From contig JALFLW010000061.1 in assembly GCA_022774505.1 (NCBI GenBank), forward strand, positions 1 through 59,701: DNA of 59,701 nt. Direction: 5' to 3'. The first letter of the stretch is position 1. Each line of letters starts with the position of its first letter. The notes under the pieces were generated by a model. That model did no database searches. It was not told the origin of the DNA and saw nothing but the letters and a program-made list of their open reading frames with translations. Both the position numbers and the translations under genes were made by a program. Positions 25,715 to 34,340 of the stretch are shown one piece after another. The stretch comes from Lachnospiraceae bacterium (lineage in GTDB: Bacteria; Bacillota; Clostridia; Lachnospirales; Lachnospiraceae).

Positions 25715-27416
25715 CGGAATCACCACCTTTCTCATTGTAATACTGACTTTGTATCTCAAACATTCTGGCATACGCACCGTTTTCTTTCATCAATTCTTCG
25801 TGGCTGCCATCCTCTTTCACCTGACCGTTTTCGTAATAAATAATGCGGTCGCAAAATTTGGTACTCGCCAGACGATGGGAAATAAAAATCGTTGTTTTTC
25901 CCTGTGATAACCGGTGATACTGTTCATAAACCGCCGTCTCCGCCAACGGGTCCAGTGCACTGGTCGGCTCATCCAGCAATAAAAGCGGTGCATCCTTATA
26001 TAAGGCTCTTGCCAATAATATACGTTGCAATTCTCCTCCGGAAAACGATACACCATCTTTGTCCAAAAAGTTGGTAACAGACGTCTTTTCTTTCTTAGGC
26101 AAAGAAAAGATCTTATCCTCAATATCTGCAAGCTGCATTGCCTGTTGCAGCTTCTGCTCGTCAATATTTTCCTGTTTTTCGCAGGCGATGTTTTCTGCTA
26201 CCGAAGTTGCCATCACCATCATATCTTGAAATACCGCCCCCACCAGCTTACGATACTCTGTCTCCGGATAATCAGAAATCTCTCTGCCATTAATAAGGAT
26301 CTGCCCTTTGTCGGGATGATAAAAACCGCACAAAAGTTTCACTAACGTAGTCTTTCCTGCTCCATTTACACCTACCAGTGCAATATTTTCTCCTGCATTC
26401 ACTTTAAGATTCAGATCATGTATCACATCATGTTCTGCACCGGGATAACGAAAACATACATTTTTGAATTCAAGAGCAACACCTTTCTCTGTTTTATCTG
26501 TCCTATTTTTGGTATAGACAGTTTTTGAAATCTCTTCTTGATCTGCCTTTCTTTCATTATAAAAGCTTTCCTGATTCTCTTTATCTGTACTATGTTCCGA
26601 ATCCGGCAATTCCATAAAACTCCGATAATCGTTAATGCCCCAGTTGCAACGGATCATCTCACTGTTAGCGTGCACAAATCCGTCCCCCATATTGCCACCA
26701 TTTAACCAGCCCGCAAATCCGGTGATAATTCCCAGATAAAATGTAAAAGTGGTCGCATTTAATCCTCCCGCAAGAAACTGATTCACCAGCACAGAATATG
26801 CAATGATGTCACGCACGAACGACCAGATCGTGTCCGAAAGGTGGGGCAGAAAATAATACATTTCCACTCTCTTCCATACTTTTAACCGCCTCTGAACCAG
26901 CGTCTTCATAACATCTACAAACCACTTTTCCATGCGGTACAGACGAATATCTTTACCATCTGTAGCCGATGTACTTCTCTGGAAAAAATATTCCACTCTG
27001 GAATCCGTTTCCCAGATGGTTTTTCTGTATTTCCGGTAACCCCAGAGAGCAATTTTCCTCTCGATCACCACATTCATAATACTCATGACCGCAAAAACCG
27101 GCAGAACCCACGGACATCTCGGAATCAGTATGATCGTATATACAATAATCCCCAACAGATTAAATGCAAAAGGGGTAAACATGTCCATAATACGGTTCCA
27201 GCCATTCCATTCCACGGAATAACTATATTTCGCACCATCCGCCAGCCGTTTCCCTTCTGCACTCTCCAGAATTTGATAATCCACTGTCATAATTTTACTG
27301 ATCACCTTTTTCTGGACAGACTGAAACTGTACCTTGTAATTCTTTCTTTTTATCAGAAAATCATACTTCGTAGAAATGATCCCCATGATCATATTCCCAA
27401 GCACAAACACAAGCAT
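25692..27416 (-). CDS. ABC exporter, first half of pair, main fragment after frameshift
   Basis: 574 residues from the first available ATG; it lacks the N-terminal ~70 residues, which lie in another frame at 27431-27622. Contains exporter membrane helices, Walker A GVNGAGKTT, signature FSGGELQR and Walker B LLLLDEPTSALD. Reading back in this frame gives ADFLTFFGIM in front of the ATG, continuing the first membrane helix smoothly, so the gene was one unit of about 645 residues. The break falls at runs of six A (27445-27450) or six T (27433-27438). It is either inactivated, a sequencing error in a homopolymer, or read by -1 frameshifting. Confidence 0.8.
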   Translation of the reverse strand: MLVFVLGNMIMGIISTKYDFLIKRKNYKVQFQSVQKKVISKIMTVDYQILESAEGKRLADGAKYSYSVEWNGWNRIMDMFTPFAFNLLGIIVYTIILIPRCPWVLPVFAVMSIMNVVIERKIALWGYRKYRKTIWETDSRVEYFFQRSTSATDGKDIRLYRMEKWFVDVMKTLVQRRLKVWKRVEMYYFLPHLSDTIWSFVRDIIAYSVLVNQFLAGGLNATTFTFYLGIITGFAGWLNGGNMGDGFVHANSEMIRCNWGINDYRSFMELPDSEHSTDKENQESFYNERKADQEEISKTVYTKNRTDKTEKGVALEFKNVCFRYPGAEHDVIHDLNLKVNAGENIALVGVNGAGKTTLVKLLCGFYHPDKGQILINGREISDYPETEYRKLVGAVFQDMMVMATSVAENIACEKQENIDEQKLQQAMQLADIEDKIFSLPKKEKTSVTNFLDKDGVSFSGGELQRILLARALYKDAPLLLLDEPTSALDPLAETAVYEQYHRLSQGKTTIFISHRLASTKFCDRIIYYENGQVKEDGSHEELMKENGAYARMFEIQSQYYNEKGGDSDESECDQ

Positions 27417-27430
27417 TATGCCAAAAAAGG

Positions 27431-27622
27431 TTAAAAAATCTGCCTTTTTTCAACCAGGCTGATCGCAACACTCGGAATGACCGCTGCAATAAACGGGGCC
27501 AGAAATCCTGCTACCGACCGTACCGCAATATACCATGGATACTTGTGATCTAAGCTGTACATCTCATGAAATACAAACTTCCAATTACTTAAAATCGGAT
27601 ATTCTTTATTCATTTTTTCCAT
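27431..27622 (-). pseudogene. N-terminal fragment of ABC exporter, frameshifted
   Basis: Encodes MEKMNKEYPILSNWKFV, a soluble leader, then the start of a membrane helix (WYIAVRSVAGFLAPFIAAVI). It ends at TAA right after AAAAAAGG and ATTTTTT runs. A -1 shift at either run joins it in frame to the main fragment. ATG at 27622 with an upstream GAAAGGAT is the likely start; a TTG at 27646 is also in frame. Confidence 0.65.
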
Positions 27623-27703
27623 ATCAAACTTGTAATCCTTTCTCAATCTGTATCAACGATCTCCACTCAAATAACCTGCAACGCCAAAAAGCTTGTTCAC
27701 TTA

Positions 27704-27763
27704 TGGCTGCAATTCCCGTCGGCTCCCCTCTACGCTACAAGCATTTTCCTATACACTAAAAAA
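27704..27763 (-). repeat. Third copy of repeat family A
   Basis: On the minus strand six T are followed by AGTGTATAGGAAAATGC, the same 23 bases as at 16148 and 16216, and then GTAGCGTAG...AGCCGACGGGAATTGC, close to the 16216 copy. As there, it starts inside a terminator T-tract. It occupies the leader between that terminator and the exporter gene. Confidence 0.75.
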
Positions 27764-27793
27764 TCGCACCAAACATTCAACGTCCAGTGCGAT
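27757..27793 (-). terminator. Intrinsic terminator in the exporter leader
   Basis: Stem ATCGCAC / GTGCGAT (27787-27793 with 27763-27769) followed by six T on the minus strand. It lies about 115 bases past a short leader reading frame and about 140 bases before the exporter start, so it is positioned as an attenuator. Confidence 0.75.
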
Positions 27794-27908
27794 ATCTCCA
27801 ATTTAATAAGATACAATATATGTAAAATCTTCTCTTATATTCAGGCTGTATGCACCGGCTAAAAGACCTACTTGCTATACCTAATGCACCATCCCTGCAT
27901 GTTTATAG

Positions 27909-27968
27909 CTATGTACGTCTATAATACACCACGTATATATAATGTCCGGAATATAAGTTCTGATTCAT
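27909..27968 (-). CDS. Tyrosine-rich 19-residue leader peptide (putative)
   Basis: ATG at 27968, six to nine bases after AAGGGAG, opens a 19-codon frame: MNQNLYSGHYIYVVYYRRT. Five of 19 residues are Tyr, with a VVYYRR end. It begins about 20 bases from the predicted transcription start of a near-perfect promoter and precedes an intrinsic terminator and an ABC exporter. In B. subtilis the bmrB leader peptide controls bmrCD by ribosome-mediated attenuation, so the same logic is proposed here. It may instead be a stand-alone small transcript. Confidence 0.55.
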   Translation of the reverse strand: MNQNLYSGHYIYVVYYRRT

Positions 27969-27995
27969 GTATATACTCTCCCTTCTGTGGTATTG

Positions 27996-28024
27996 AATAT
28001 ATCATTATTGGCAGGCCATGTCAA
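27996..28024 (-). promoter_or_regulatory. Near-consensus promoter of exporter leader
   Basis: TTGACA (28019-28024), 17-base spacer, TATATT (27996-28001). One of the best promoters in the window. It implies a start of transcription near 27989. Confidence 0.75.
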
Positions 28025-28084
28025 CATTTATACAAAATCAAGGATAATACCACCGTAAGATTTCAAAAGTCACAAAAAATCTTT

Positions 28085-29362
28085 TTATGCTAATGCCTGT
28101 TTTAGATCTGCAATAAGATCCTCCTTGTCCTCCAGGCCACATGAAATCCTTATAAGTCCGGCAGGAATACCTGCCTCCTTCAGCTGCTCATCATTCATCT
28201 GACGATGTGTGGACGTAGCCGGATTCAGACAACAGGTACGTGCATCTGCCACATGTGTCTCAATCGCAGCAAGCTTTAATTTCTTCATAAATGCTTCTGC
28301 TGCCTGACGTCCCCCTTTTAATTCAAAAGATACAACGCCGCACCCGCCATTTGGCAGATATTTTTGTGCCCTTTCATAATAAGGATCTCCCTTCAGTCCG
28401 GGATAATTCACATGTGCAACCTGCGGCTGCTGCTGTAAAAACTCTGCCACTGCCTGTCCGTTTTCTACATGCCGCGGCATTCTGACATGAAGAGATTCCA
28501 GGCCCAGATTTAAAATAAATGCATGCTGCGGTGACTGGATACATCCAAAGTCCCTCATCAGCTGTGCCGTACATTTTGTAATAAAAGCGCCTTCCATGCC
28601 AAATCTTTCTGCATATGTAATTCCATGATAAGAATCATCCGGCTGACAAAGCCCCGGAAACTTGTCAGCATGAGCCATCCAGTCAAAATGACCTCCGTCA
28701 ACGATTGCTCCGCCTACGGCAGCTCCATGACCGTCCATATATTTTGTTGTAGAATGGGTAACGATATCCGCTCCCCATTCGATCGGTCTGCAATTTACAG
28801 GTGTCGGGAATGTATTATCCACGATCAGAGGAACTCCATGTTCATGGGCTGCTTTCGCAAATTTTTCAATATCAAGCACCGTCAATGCCGGATTCGCAAT
28901 AGTCTCCCCAAATACAGCTCTTGTATTCTCCTGAAATGCCGCATTTAATTCTTCCTCACTACAGTCCGGAGAAACAAAGGTTGCATCAATCCCCATTTTC
29001 TTCATCGTAACTGCGATCAGATTAAAAGTACCTCCATAAATAGATGAGGATGCCACAATATGACTTCCACATTCACAGATATTAAACAGTGCAAAAAAAT
29101 TAGCCGCCTGTCCGGATGAAGTCAGCATCCCCGCTGTGCCGCCTTCCAGTGCAGCAATCTTGGCCGCCACATGATCATTGGTAGGATTCTGAAGCCGTGT
29201 ATAAAAATATCCCTCTGCTTCCAGATCAAACAACTTGCCCATATCCTCGCTGGTATCGTATTTAAAGGTTGTAGACTGTATAATAGGAATCTGCCTCGGC
29301 TCTCCGTTCCCCGGAGTATAACCAGCCTGCACACATTTTGTATTCATAGTATAATCTTTCAT
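28085..29362 (-). CDS. metY: O-acetylhomoserine sulfhydrylase family PLP enzyme
   Basis: 425 residues, Cys/Met-metabolism PLP family, long MetY-type with the 50-60 residue insertion (HFDWMAHADKFPGLCQPDDSYHG region). The PLP lysine is in HSTTKYMDGHG and the N-terminal YTRLQNPTN is intact. It forms homocysteine from O-acetylhomoserine and sulfide. ATG at 29362 follows GAGAGGAG; the frame extends to 29404 without a better site. No SAM riboswitch is visible in its ~200-base leader region. Monocistronic on the minus strand. Confidence 0.92.
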   Translation of the reverse strand: MKDYTMNTKCVQAGYTPGNGEPRQIPIIQSTTFKYDTSEDMGKLFDLEAEGYFYTRLQNPTNDHVAAKIAALEGGTAGMLTSSGQAANFFALFNICECGSHIVASSSIYGGTFNLIAVTMKKMGIDATFVSPDCSEEELNAAFQENTRAVFGETIANPALTVLDIEKFAKAAHEHGVPLIVDNTFPTPVNCRPIEWGADIVTHSTTKYMDGHGAAVGGAIVDGGHFDWMAHADKFPGLCQPDDSYHGITYAERFGMEGAFITKCTAQLMRDFGCIQSPQHAFILNLGLESLHVRMPRHVENGQAVAEFLQQQPQVAHVNYPGLKGDPYYERAQKYLPNGGCGVVSFELKGGRQAAEAFMKKLKLAAIETHVADARTCCLNPATSTHRQMNDEQLKEAGIPAGLIRISCGLEDKEDLIADLKQALA

Positions 29363-29400
29363 GATCTTTCTCCTCTCAGATTGTTTTATAGTTTTTCTAA

Positions 29401-29419
29401 TCATAGTTTATCCCTATGA
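29401..29419. promoter_or_regulatory. Inverted repeat upstream of metY
   Basis: TCATAG-7-CTATGA, about 40 bases before the metY start. It could bind a repressor of sulfur genes. The regulator is not identifiable. Confidence 0.3.
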
Positions 29420-29490
29420 CTTTCGACATATAAATAGGATAGCATCTTTACTCCCATCCTGCAACATGGTCAAACTATTTTATGTTTTCA

Positions 29491-29519
29491 TAGACTTTTT
29501 TTTCAATTCCCAGTATAAT
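29491..29519 (+). promoter_or_regulatory. Predicted promoter for SPFH gene
   Basis: TAGACT (29491-29496), 17-base spacer, TATAAT (29514-29519). A hairpin ATGCCGT/ACGGCAT (29555-29579) follows in the leader just before the ribosome binding site. Confidence 0.55.
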
Positions 29520-29602
29520 TATATTATACATGCAAATTACATAATTGAAATGATATGCCGTTTGTCTAAGATACGGCATTGGAAAGGGTATGGTACATTC
29601 AT

Positions 29603-30937
29603 ATGGGATTAATCAAAGCAGTCGGCGGAGCGATCCGCGGCACAATGGCTGACCAGTGGAAAGAATATTTTTATTGTGATTCACTGGAAGCTGATGTTCT
29701 GGTAACAAGAGGTTTCAAGCGTACAAAAGGAAAATTCGGCACAAAAAACAACGGAAATGACAATATTATCTCGAACGGATCTGTCATTGCGGTCAACGAG
29801 GGACAATGTATGATCATCGTTGATCAGGGAAAGGTTGTTGAATTTTGCGGTGAAGCCGGACAGTTTTTGTATGATGCATCTACGGAGCCCAGTCTGTTCT
29901 GCGGCCCTCTTGGAAAAAGTATCCTGAACACTTTTTCTGAAATCGGCAGCCGTTTTACTTTCGGTGGAGATCCCGGCCGGGATCAAAGAGTCTACTTTTT
30001 CAACACAAAGGAATTGATCGGAAATAAATATGGCACACCAAATCCGATCCCCTTCCGTGTAGTCGATCAAAATATCGGACTTGATGTCGATATTTCTGTC
30101 CGCTGCAATGGCGAATATTCCTATCGGATCACCGATCCTATTCTTTTTTATACGAATGTATGCGGAAACATTGTTGAGGAATATAAACGGGATGAGATCG
30201 ACGGACAGCTGAGATCCGAACTGATGACGGCTCTCCAGCCTGCTTTTGCACAAATTTCCGCGATGGGGATCCGATACAGTGCTGTTCCTGCACATACTAC
30301 CGAAGTAGCAGACGCATTAAACCAAGTCCTCTCCGAAAAATGGGCAAAGCTTAGAGGTATTGAAATTGTTTCTTTCGGTGTAAATAGCATTACAGCTCCT
30401 GCAGAAGACGAAGAAATGATCAAAAATCTGCAAAAAACCGCTGTCATGCGAAACCCCGGTATGGCTGCTGCTACTCTCACAGAGGCACAGGCAGAAGCAA
30501 TGAAATCTGCTGCGGCAAACACATCCACCGGACCAATGATGGCATTTGCCGGTATGAATATGGCAAATCAGGCCGGAGGTATCAATGCCGGCTCCCTGTT
30601 CCAAATGCAGGAAGAGCAAAATCAGGCTGCTGCAGGATCCGCTCCCACCAGTGCTCCTGCTTCCTCCCCGGACAGCTGGACCTGCTCCTGCGGTACTGTC
30701 AACAAAGGGAAATTCTGCTCTCAGTGCGGTTCTCCAAAACCGGCAGCTACCGGCTGGACCTGTTCCTGTGGCACGGTGAACCAAGGTAGATTCTGTTCTG
30801 AATGTGGTGCCAAAAAGCCAGCCGGAGTACCACTTTACAAATGTGATAAATGTGGCTGGACACCGGAAGATCCCCACAATCCACCGAAATTCTGTCCGGA
30901 ATGTGGAGATCCATTTGACGATAACGATATTCAATAA
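29603..30937 (+). CDS. SPFH-domain protein with C-terminal zinc ribbons
   Basis: About 445 residues. The N-terminal ~300 residues match the SPFH/YdjI-type ('virion core protein') family: MGLIKAVGGAIRGTMADQWKEYF, GSVIAVNEGQCMIIVDQGKVVEF, FGVNSITAPAEDEEMIK. A low-complexity Ala/Gln/Met linker follows, then three zinc ribbons, WTCSCGTVNKGKFCSQCG, WTCSCGTVNQGRFCSECG and YKCDKCGW...FCPECG. SPFH proteins form membrane-linked rings; in B. subtilis YdjI works with YdjG and YdjH at damaged membranes. Those partners are not next to it. ATG 29603 is chosen by family start; a TTG at 29579 is in frame. Confidence 0.88.
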   Translation: MGLIKAVGGAIRGTMADQWKEYFYCDSLEADVLVTRGFKRTKGKFGTKNNGNDNIISNGSVIAVNEGQCMIIVDQGKVVEFCGEAGQFLYDASTEPSLFCGPLGKSILNTFSEIGSRFTFGGDPGRDQRVYFFNTKELIGNKYGTPNPIPFRVVDQNIGLDVDISVRCNGEYSYRITDPILFYTNVCGNIVEEYKRDEIDGQLRSELMTALQPAFAQISAMGIRYSAVPAHTTEVADALNQVLSEKWAKLRGIEIVSFGVNSITAPAEDEEMIKNLQKTAVMRNPGMAAATLTEAQAEAMKSAAANTSTGPMMAFAGMNMANQAGGINAGSLFQMQEEQNQAAAGSAPTSAPASSPDSWTCSCGTVNKGKFCSQCGSPKPAATGWTCSCGTVNQGRFCSECGAKKPAGVPLYKCDKCGWTPEDPHNPPKFCPECGDPFDDNDIQ

Positions 30938-30963
30938 AACAGTATTGAAAACGGCTTACATCA

Positions 30964-31012
30964 AAACAGGAAGATTGCTTCAGATCATACGATTGAAGCG
31001 ATCTTCCTGTTT
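30964..31012 (+). terminator. Bidirectional terminator
   Basis: AAACAGGAAGAT-GCTTCA pairs with TGAAGC-ATCTTCCTGTTT around a 10-base loop, between convergent genes (SPFH and L,D-transpeptidase). Confidence 0.8.
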
Positions 31013-31057
31013 CAATTATATTGCGAAAAATATTTCCACATTAATCTTCAAATTATT

Positions 31058-32539
31058 TTAATGAATAAATACTGCCTCACGATATTGTACCAGATTATAA
31101 ATCTCCTTTGCCACGGATGGTTCCAGATTCAAGCATCCATGAGATCCTCTTACCTTATAATAATCTTTCGTCCATGATCCCCATCTCTGCCATGGTGCAG
31201 CATGAAACCCTGTCCCTGACCAGGTGATACGTACCCAACTGTCTACAGGTGTCACATATGTTTCGCCACGCAGCACACGGTGCTCATTATGCTCTTTAAT
31301 GAAATAAGCTCCTGTCGGTGTTGTCCTTCCCTCTACCGGCTTACCACTGATACACTTGCAGGAATATTTCACCTTTCCATTACGGAATACATATACCATC
31401 TGATCTGCCAGAGATATTTCCGTATAATTCTCTGTATCCCAGTCAACAGCGAAATTCTCATAGTCCTTCTGGAATGCCGTATTAAGATAAACAACCTTAC
31501 GTTTTATTGTCAATGCATTCTGATTATCTTCACTCGGATCCTGAATATATGCATCTGTAAGACTTGAATCGATTGTCTTTTTCAATGCTTTCATCGTCTG
31601 GCTCAGCGTTTTTTCATAATCCATCTGCCAGCCGTAATCACCGCCATGTATTGTAACATCTTTTCCATTATGATCCTTGATCACTCTGTCTTTGCCTACC
31701 GTCTTGTATTTCAGACAGAATGCCTCTACCCAGTCTGCTATAGCATCCTTATCATATTTCACAGATCCATTTTTGTATGTAATCCACTGGGAAATCTCTT
31801 CCGGTGTGATCTGCTCTGTCACTCCTTTTCCCATGTTCCATGTGATAAAACGGATAGCTGCATTATTACAGGTATTCAGTGCAGTTTGAAGATCCTCATC
31901 CTCCGATGTGATCTTTGGTTTCTTATATACATCCGGATATGACTTTTCATCAGACAGATCTATCTCTGTCTTGGCTTCCTGTAATGCTTCCCTGACTGCA
32001 TTGATAAAGGCTTTCTTGCTTAATTTATTTCCTGCCTTTTCTGCAACACATTCATATTGTTTCTTCTCTGATGAATACTTAACATGAGCATTCACCGGTT
32101 TTTTTATCTTATAACCCTTACCTGTCATCAATGCAGATTCAGATGCAATCTTTGCAACCTTTTTTTTGTTATAAGATACATCATAATCCATTGTATACTC
32201 TCTTTTGTTTCCAAAGAAAGACATTGTACCATGCTGTTTCTTGAAAAGATCATCAAACTGTGAACCGATCTTAAAATCATAACTGATCTCATCCCCATCA
32301 ATCACAAGGCTTCCGTTTTTTCTTGCATTGATGGTTAATTTGTAGTCTTTATGTGCATCGATCAGCTTCTGCTTTGACTCAGCAAGCGTCTGCTTCGATA
32401 TATCTACACCGTTTATCGTGGTATTACCATACCAGCGTCCTCCATAGTATCCCTTCTGCCAGATCAATACCGCAATAACCGCTACAACAAGCACTGCCGC
32501 GATCCCGAGTACAATCCGAACTAACCAGTTTTTCTTCAT
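31058..32539 (-). CDS. L,D-transpeptidase (YkuD) with peptidoglycan-binding domains
   Basis: 493 residues. MKKNWLVRIVLGIAAVLVVAVIAVLIW is an N-terminal membrane anchor. A long extracellular part of the PG_binding_4 type (repeated segments with K-x-K-L-x-x-A-H-K) follows, and the YkuD catalytic domain closes the protein with H...GSHGCLNL, the Cys nucleophile. It cross-links peptidoglycan 3-3 or attaches proteins outside the cell. ATG at 32539 follows AGGGGG; promoter CTGACA-17-TATGAT upstream. Confidence 0.93.
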   Translation of the reverse strand: MKKNWLVRIVLGIAAVLVVAVIAVLIWQKGYYGGRWYGNTTINGVDISKQTLAESKQKLIDAHKDYKLTINARKNGSLVIDGDEISYDFKIGSQFDDLFKKQHGTMSFFGNKREYTMDYDVSYNKKKVAKIASESALMTGKGYKIKKPVNAHVKYSSEKKQYECVAEKAGNKLSKKAFINAVREALQEAKTEIDLSDEKSYPDVYKKPKITSEDEDLQTALNTCNNAAIRFITWNMGKGVTEQITPEEISQWITYKNGSVKYDKDAIADWVEAFCLKYKTVGKDRVIKDHNGKDVTIHGGDYGWQMDYEKTLSQTMKALKKTIDSSLTDAYIQDPSEDNQNALTIKRKVVYLNTAFQKDYENFAVDWDTENYTEISLADQMVYVFRNGKVKYSCKCISGKPVEGRTTPTGAYFIKEHNEHRVLRGETYVTPVDSWVRITWSGTGFHAAPWQRWGSWTKDYYKVRGSHGCLNLEPSVAKEIYNLVQYREAVFIH

Positions 32540-32600
32540 GTTTCCCCCTATTCCTTTTTCATAAAATTTATCAATTACAACTTTACACAAACCAATTTAT

Positions 32601-32629
32601 ATCATACTACTTTTTTAAAGAAATGTCAG
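32601..32629 (-). promoter_or_regulatory. Predicted promoter for L,D-transpeptidase
   Basis: CTGACA (32624-32629), 17-base spacer, TATGAT (32601-32606). Confidence 0.5.
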
Positions 32630-32691
32630 CCCCTTTTTCCGTTATATTTTACACAACTTTTTCTATTTTTTTTCTGATTTCCACAACATTT

Positions 32692-33336
32692 CTAACAATA
32701 CTTTAAAATTTCCTCCGGACTGTCGATCAGGATCTTTGCTCCCTGCGAGCGAAGAAAATCCGCCTTTCTAAAGCCCCATTTTACTATAATGCTGTCCATG
32801 TGTGCATTTTTGGCCGTAGCAATATCCACTTCAGAGTCCCCTATATATACTGCTTTATTTCTATCAACCTGCAGCTGTCTGAGTATGTCATCAACACCAT
32901 CCGGCGCCGGTTTCTTGGACACGCCCTCTCTCTCTCCCACCGCCACATCAAAAAGCCCTTTAAAATATTGTTCTGCCAATTCCCTCACAGCACAATCCGC
33001 TTTGTTGGACAGTACAGCCGTTTTAACTCCCTTTTGCCGTAATTTCATGATTGTTTCAGGAATCAACTCATACGGTTTTGTCTTATCTGCACAATGCTGC
33101 TGATAATATTTCATAAAATATGCATACACTTCATCAATCTGTTCGGTAGAAAGTCCCTCCGGCACTCCCCTTTCAATAAGCAGACGTATTCCGTTTCCGA
33201 CAAAGGAGCATACCTCCGATATCGTATGTTCCGGATATCCAAAATGACGTAAAGTCACATTCAGACTGTCTGCCAGATCCTCCAATGTATTAAGTATTGT
33301 TCCATCCATATCAAAAATTACCAGATCGTATTTCAT
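32692..33336 (-). CDS. HAD-family phosphatase (phosphoglycolate phosphatase-like)
   Basis: 214 residues. HAD motif I FDMDGTILNT, motif II VLSNKAD, motif IV YIGDSEVDIATA are all present, with the four-helix cap of the PGP/beta-phosphoglucomutase group. ATG at 33336 follows AGGAGACAAAA. Substrate is probably a small sugar phosphate such as phosphoglycolate. Nearby genes give no further hint. Confidence 0.9.
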   Translation of the reverse strand: MKYDLVIFDMDGTILNTLEDLADSLNVTLRHFGYPEHTISEVCSFVGNGIRLLIERGVPEGLSTEQIDEVYAYFMKYYQQHCADKTKPYELIPETIMKLRQKGVKTAVLSNKADCAVRELAEQYFKGLFDVAVGEREGVSKKPAPDGVDDILRQLQVDRNKAVYIGDSEVDIATAKNAHMDSIIVKWGFRKADFLRSQGAKILIDSPEEILKYC

Positions 33337-33490
33337 TTTTGTCTCCTATTCCAAGCAGTCTACCGCTTTATTTTCTCCATCTGCAATATATGATAGTCCT
33401 CTGACAAAAAAATATCCATAGACAGATACTACAATCCATCTACGAATATTTCTCACTGCTTTGTATATTTCTGCTAACTTTCTAAATCTT

Positions 33491-34099
33491 CTATGCTACG
33501 GGCTGATGCATTTTATACTGCTTCGCTATATCGGCAATCCCTACCCCCGCTGAAACCATTTTCATCAGTCTCTCTCTGGCTGTTTCAAATTTTCCAAATA
33601 GCCGGAGTTTTTCTGAAAGGTTTCCATACACCTTCCAATCTCCCGTATATAAACTATTTTCCCCTTCATTGCGTATAAAGCCTTCCACGTCCTCCACCGG
33701 GTATCCCAGCAAAAATCCCATTTCATGCGGGAATGATATCTCACCCCGCAAAAACGCCTCATAATGCTGACGAAATACATATAATACCTTTCCCAAACGC
33801 AAATCCGTATATCCCATTTTCCCCAGCTTTTCTGCCACGATTGCCTGCTCCAGATATTCCTGAAGAGAAGCCTTATTATATAATAAGACCGCAGCTCTCC
33901 CCTGTCCATGTGCCACAATAAAATATTTAATCCCTGCCTGCTTTAATAAATACTGAACCTGCTTTAGTTCCTTCGCCCGCAGCATCAGCAGATTTGACGG
34001 CTTCAGACCTGCCAAAAGCGGTGCACACTGATATGCGATCCTAAGCTCAATATTGTTTCTATCCATATTTTGAATCATTTGCGATAATCCACAACTCAT
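33491..34099 (-). CDS. DUF3793 family protein
   Basis: 202 residues. Matches the DUF3793 style: APLLAGLKPSNLL near the N-terminus, LYVF/LRLGKVLYVF, FPHEMGFLLGYPVEDVEGFI in the middle and W-x-VYG. Function unknown; I recall members encoded beside ferrous-iron transport (feo) genes in Clostridia. The upstream palindrome looks like a DtxR/MntR-type metal operator, which fits that link. GGAGG precedes ATG 34099. No feo gene is in the window, so it stands alone. Confidence 0.8.
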   Translation of the reverse strand: MSCGLSQMIQNMDRNNIELRIAYQCAPLLAGLKPSNLLMLRAKELKQVQYLLKQAGIKYFIVAHGQGRAAVLLYNKASLQEYLEQAIVAEKLGKMGYTDLRLGKVLYVFRQHYEAFLRGEISFPHEMGFLLGYPVEDVEGFIRNEGENSLYTGDWKVYGNLSEKLRLFGKFETARERLMKMVSAGVGIADIAKQYKMHQPVA

Positions 34100-34114
34100 G
34101 CTCTTTCCTCCATC

Positions 34115-34134
34115 TAGTTAGTTATATCTAACTA
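34115..34134. promoter_or_regulatory. Palindromic operator, DtxR/MntR-like
   Basis: Perfect inverted repeat TAGTTAG-6-CTAACTA, centred at the expected transcription start and ending 15 bases before the DUF3793 ATG. The half-site resembles TTAG(G)T...CTAA operators of DtxR-type iron or manganese repressors. Confidence 0.5.
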
Positions 34135-34140
34135 CTGATT

Positions 34141-34169
34141 AGAATACCCTTTTCCATCTTCTCCGTCAA
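34141..34169 (-). promoter_or_regulatory. Predicted promoter for DUF3793
   Basis: TTGACG (34164-34169), 17-base spacer, TATTCT (34141-34146). The palindrome lies just downstream, where bound repressor would block start or escape. Confidence 0.6.
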
Positions 34170-34265
34170 CGTATTTAATGATCTCTTTTTTTCATTATCC
34201 TCTTTTCTTTTGAAAATATACTTATCCCGACTTTAGAATCTTATAGGAACCTGCTATCTATACGC

Positions 34266-34300
34266 AAAAAAAGGCAGCATACCCTAAATGATATGCTGCC
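34266..34300 (-). terminator. Strong intrinsic terminator after nth region
   Basis: GGCAGCATA / TATGCTGCC with a 10-base loop followed by seven T on the minus strand. It closes the transcript carrying nth and the mini-ORF at 34305-34340. Confidence 0.9.
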
Positions 34301-34304
34301 AATT

Positions 34305-34340
34305 CTACTTCTCATCATTGCTGCTGCAATGTCCCCACAT
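34305..34340 (-). CDS. 11-residue mini-ORF MWGHCSSNDEK
   Basis: ATG at 34340 lies seven bases after an ideal GGAGG and opens an 11-codon frame, MWGHCSSNDEK, ending at 34305 just before the terminator. The ribosome site is itself inside a small hairpin (ACTCCT-5-AGGAGT, 34345-34361). His and Cys residues could bind metal. It may be a real micropeptide or a regulatory leader. No homologue recognised. Confidence 0.35.
   Translation of the reverse strand: MWGHCSSNDEK

Noticed and set aside
27794..27908. T-box leader before the ABC exporter
   Set aside because: The conserved T-box sequence is absent between the leader peptide and the terminator.
29363..29578. SAM riboswitch before metY
   Set aside because: No conserved core or terminator-antiterminator layout is visible; only a short inverted repeat is present.
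29681..30934. Minus-strand reading frames opposite the SPFH gene
   Set aside because: They mirror a well-supported gene, including its zinc ribbons, and lack starts with ribosome sites.
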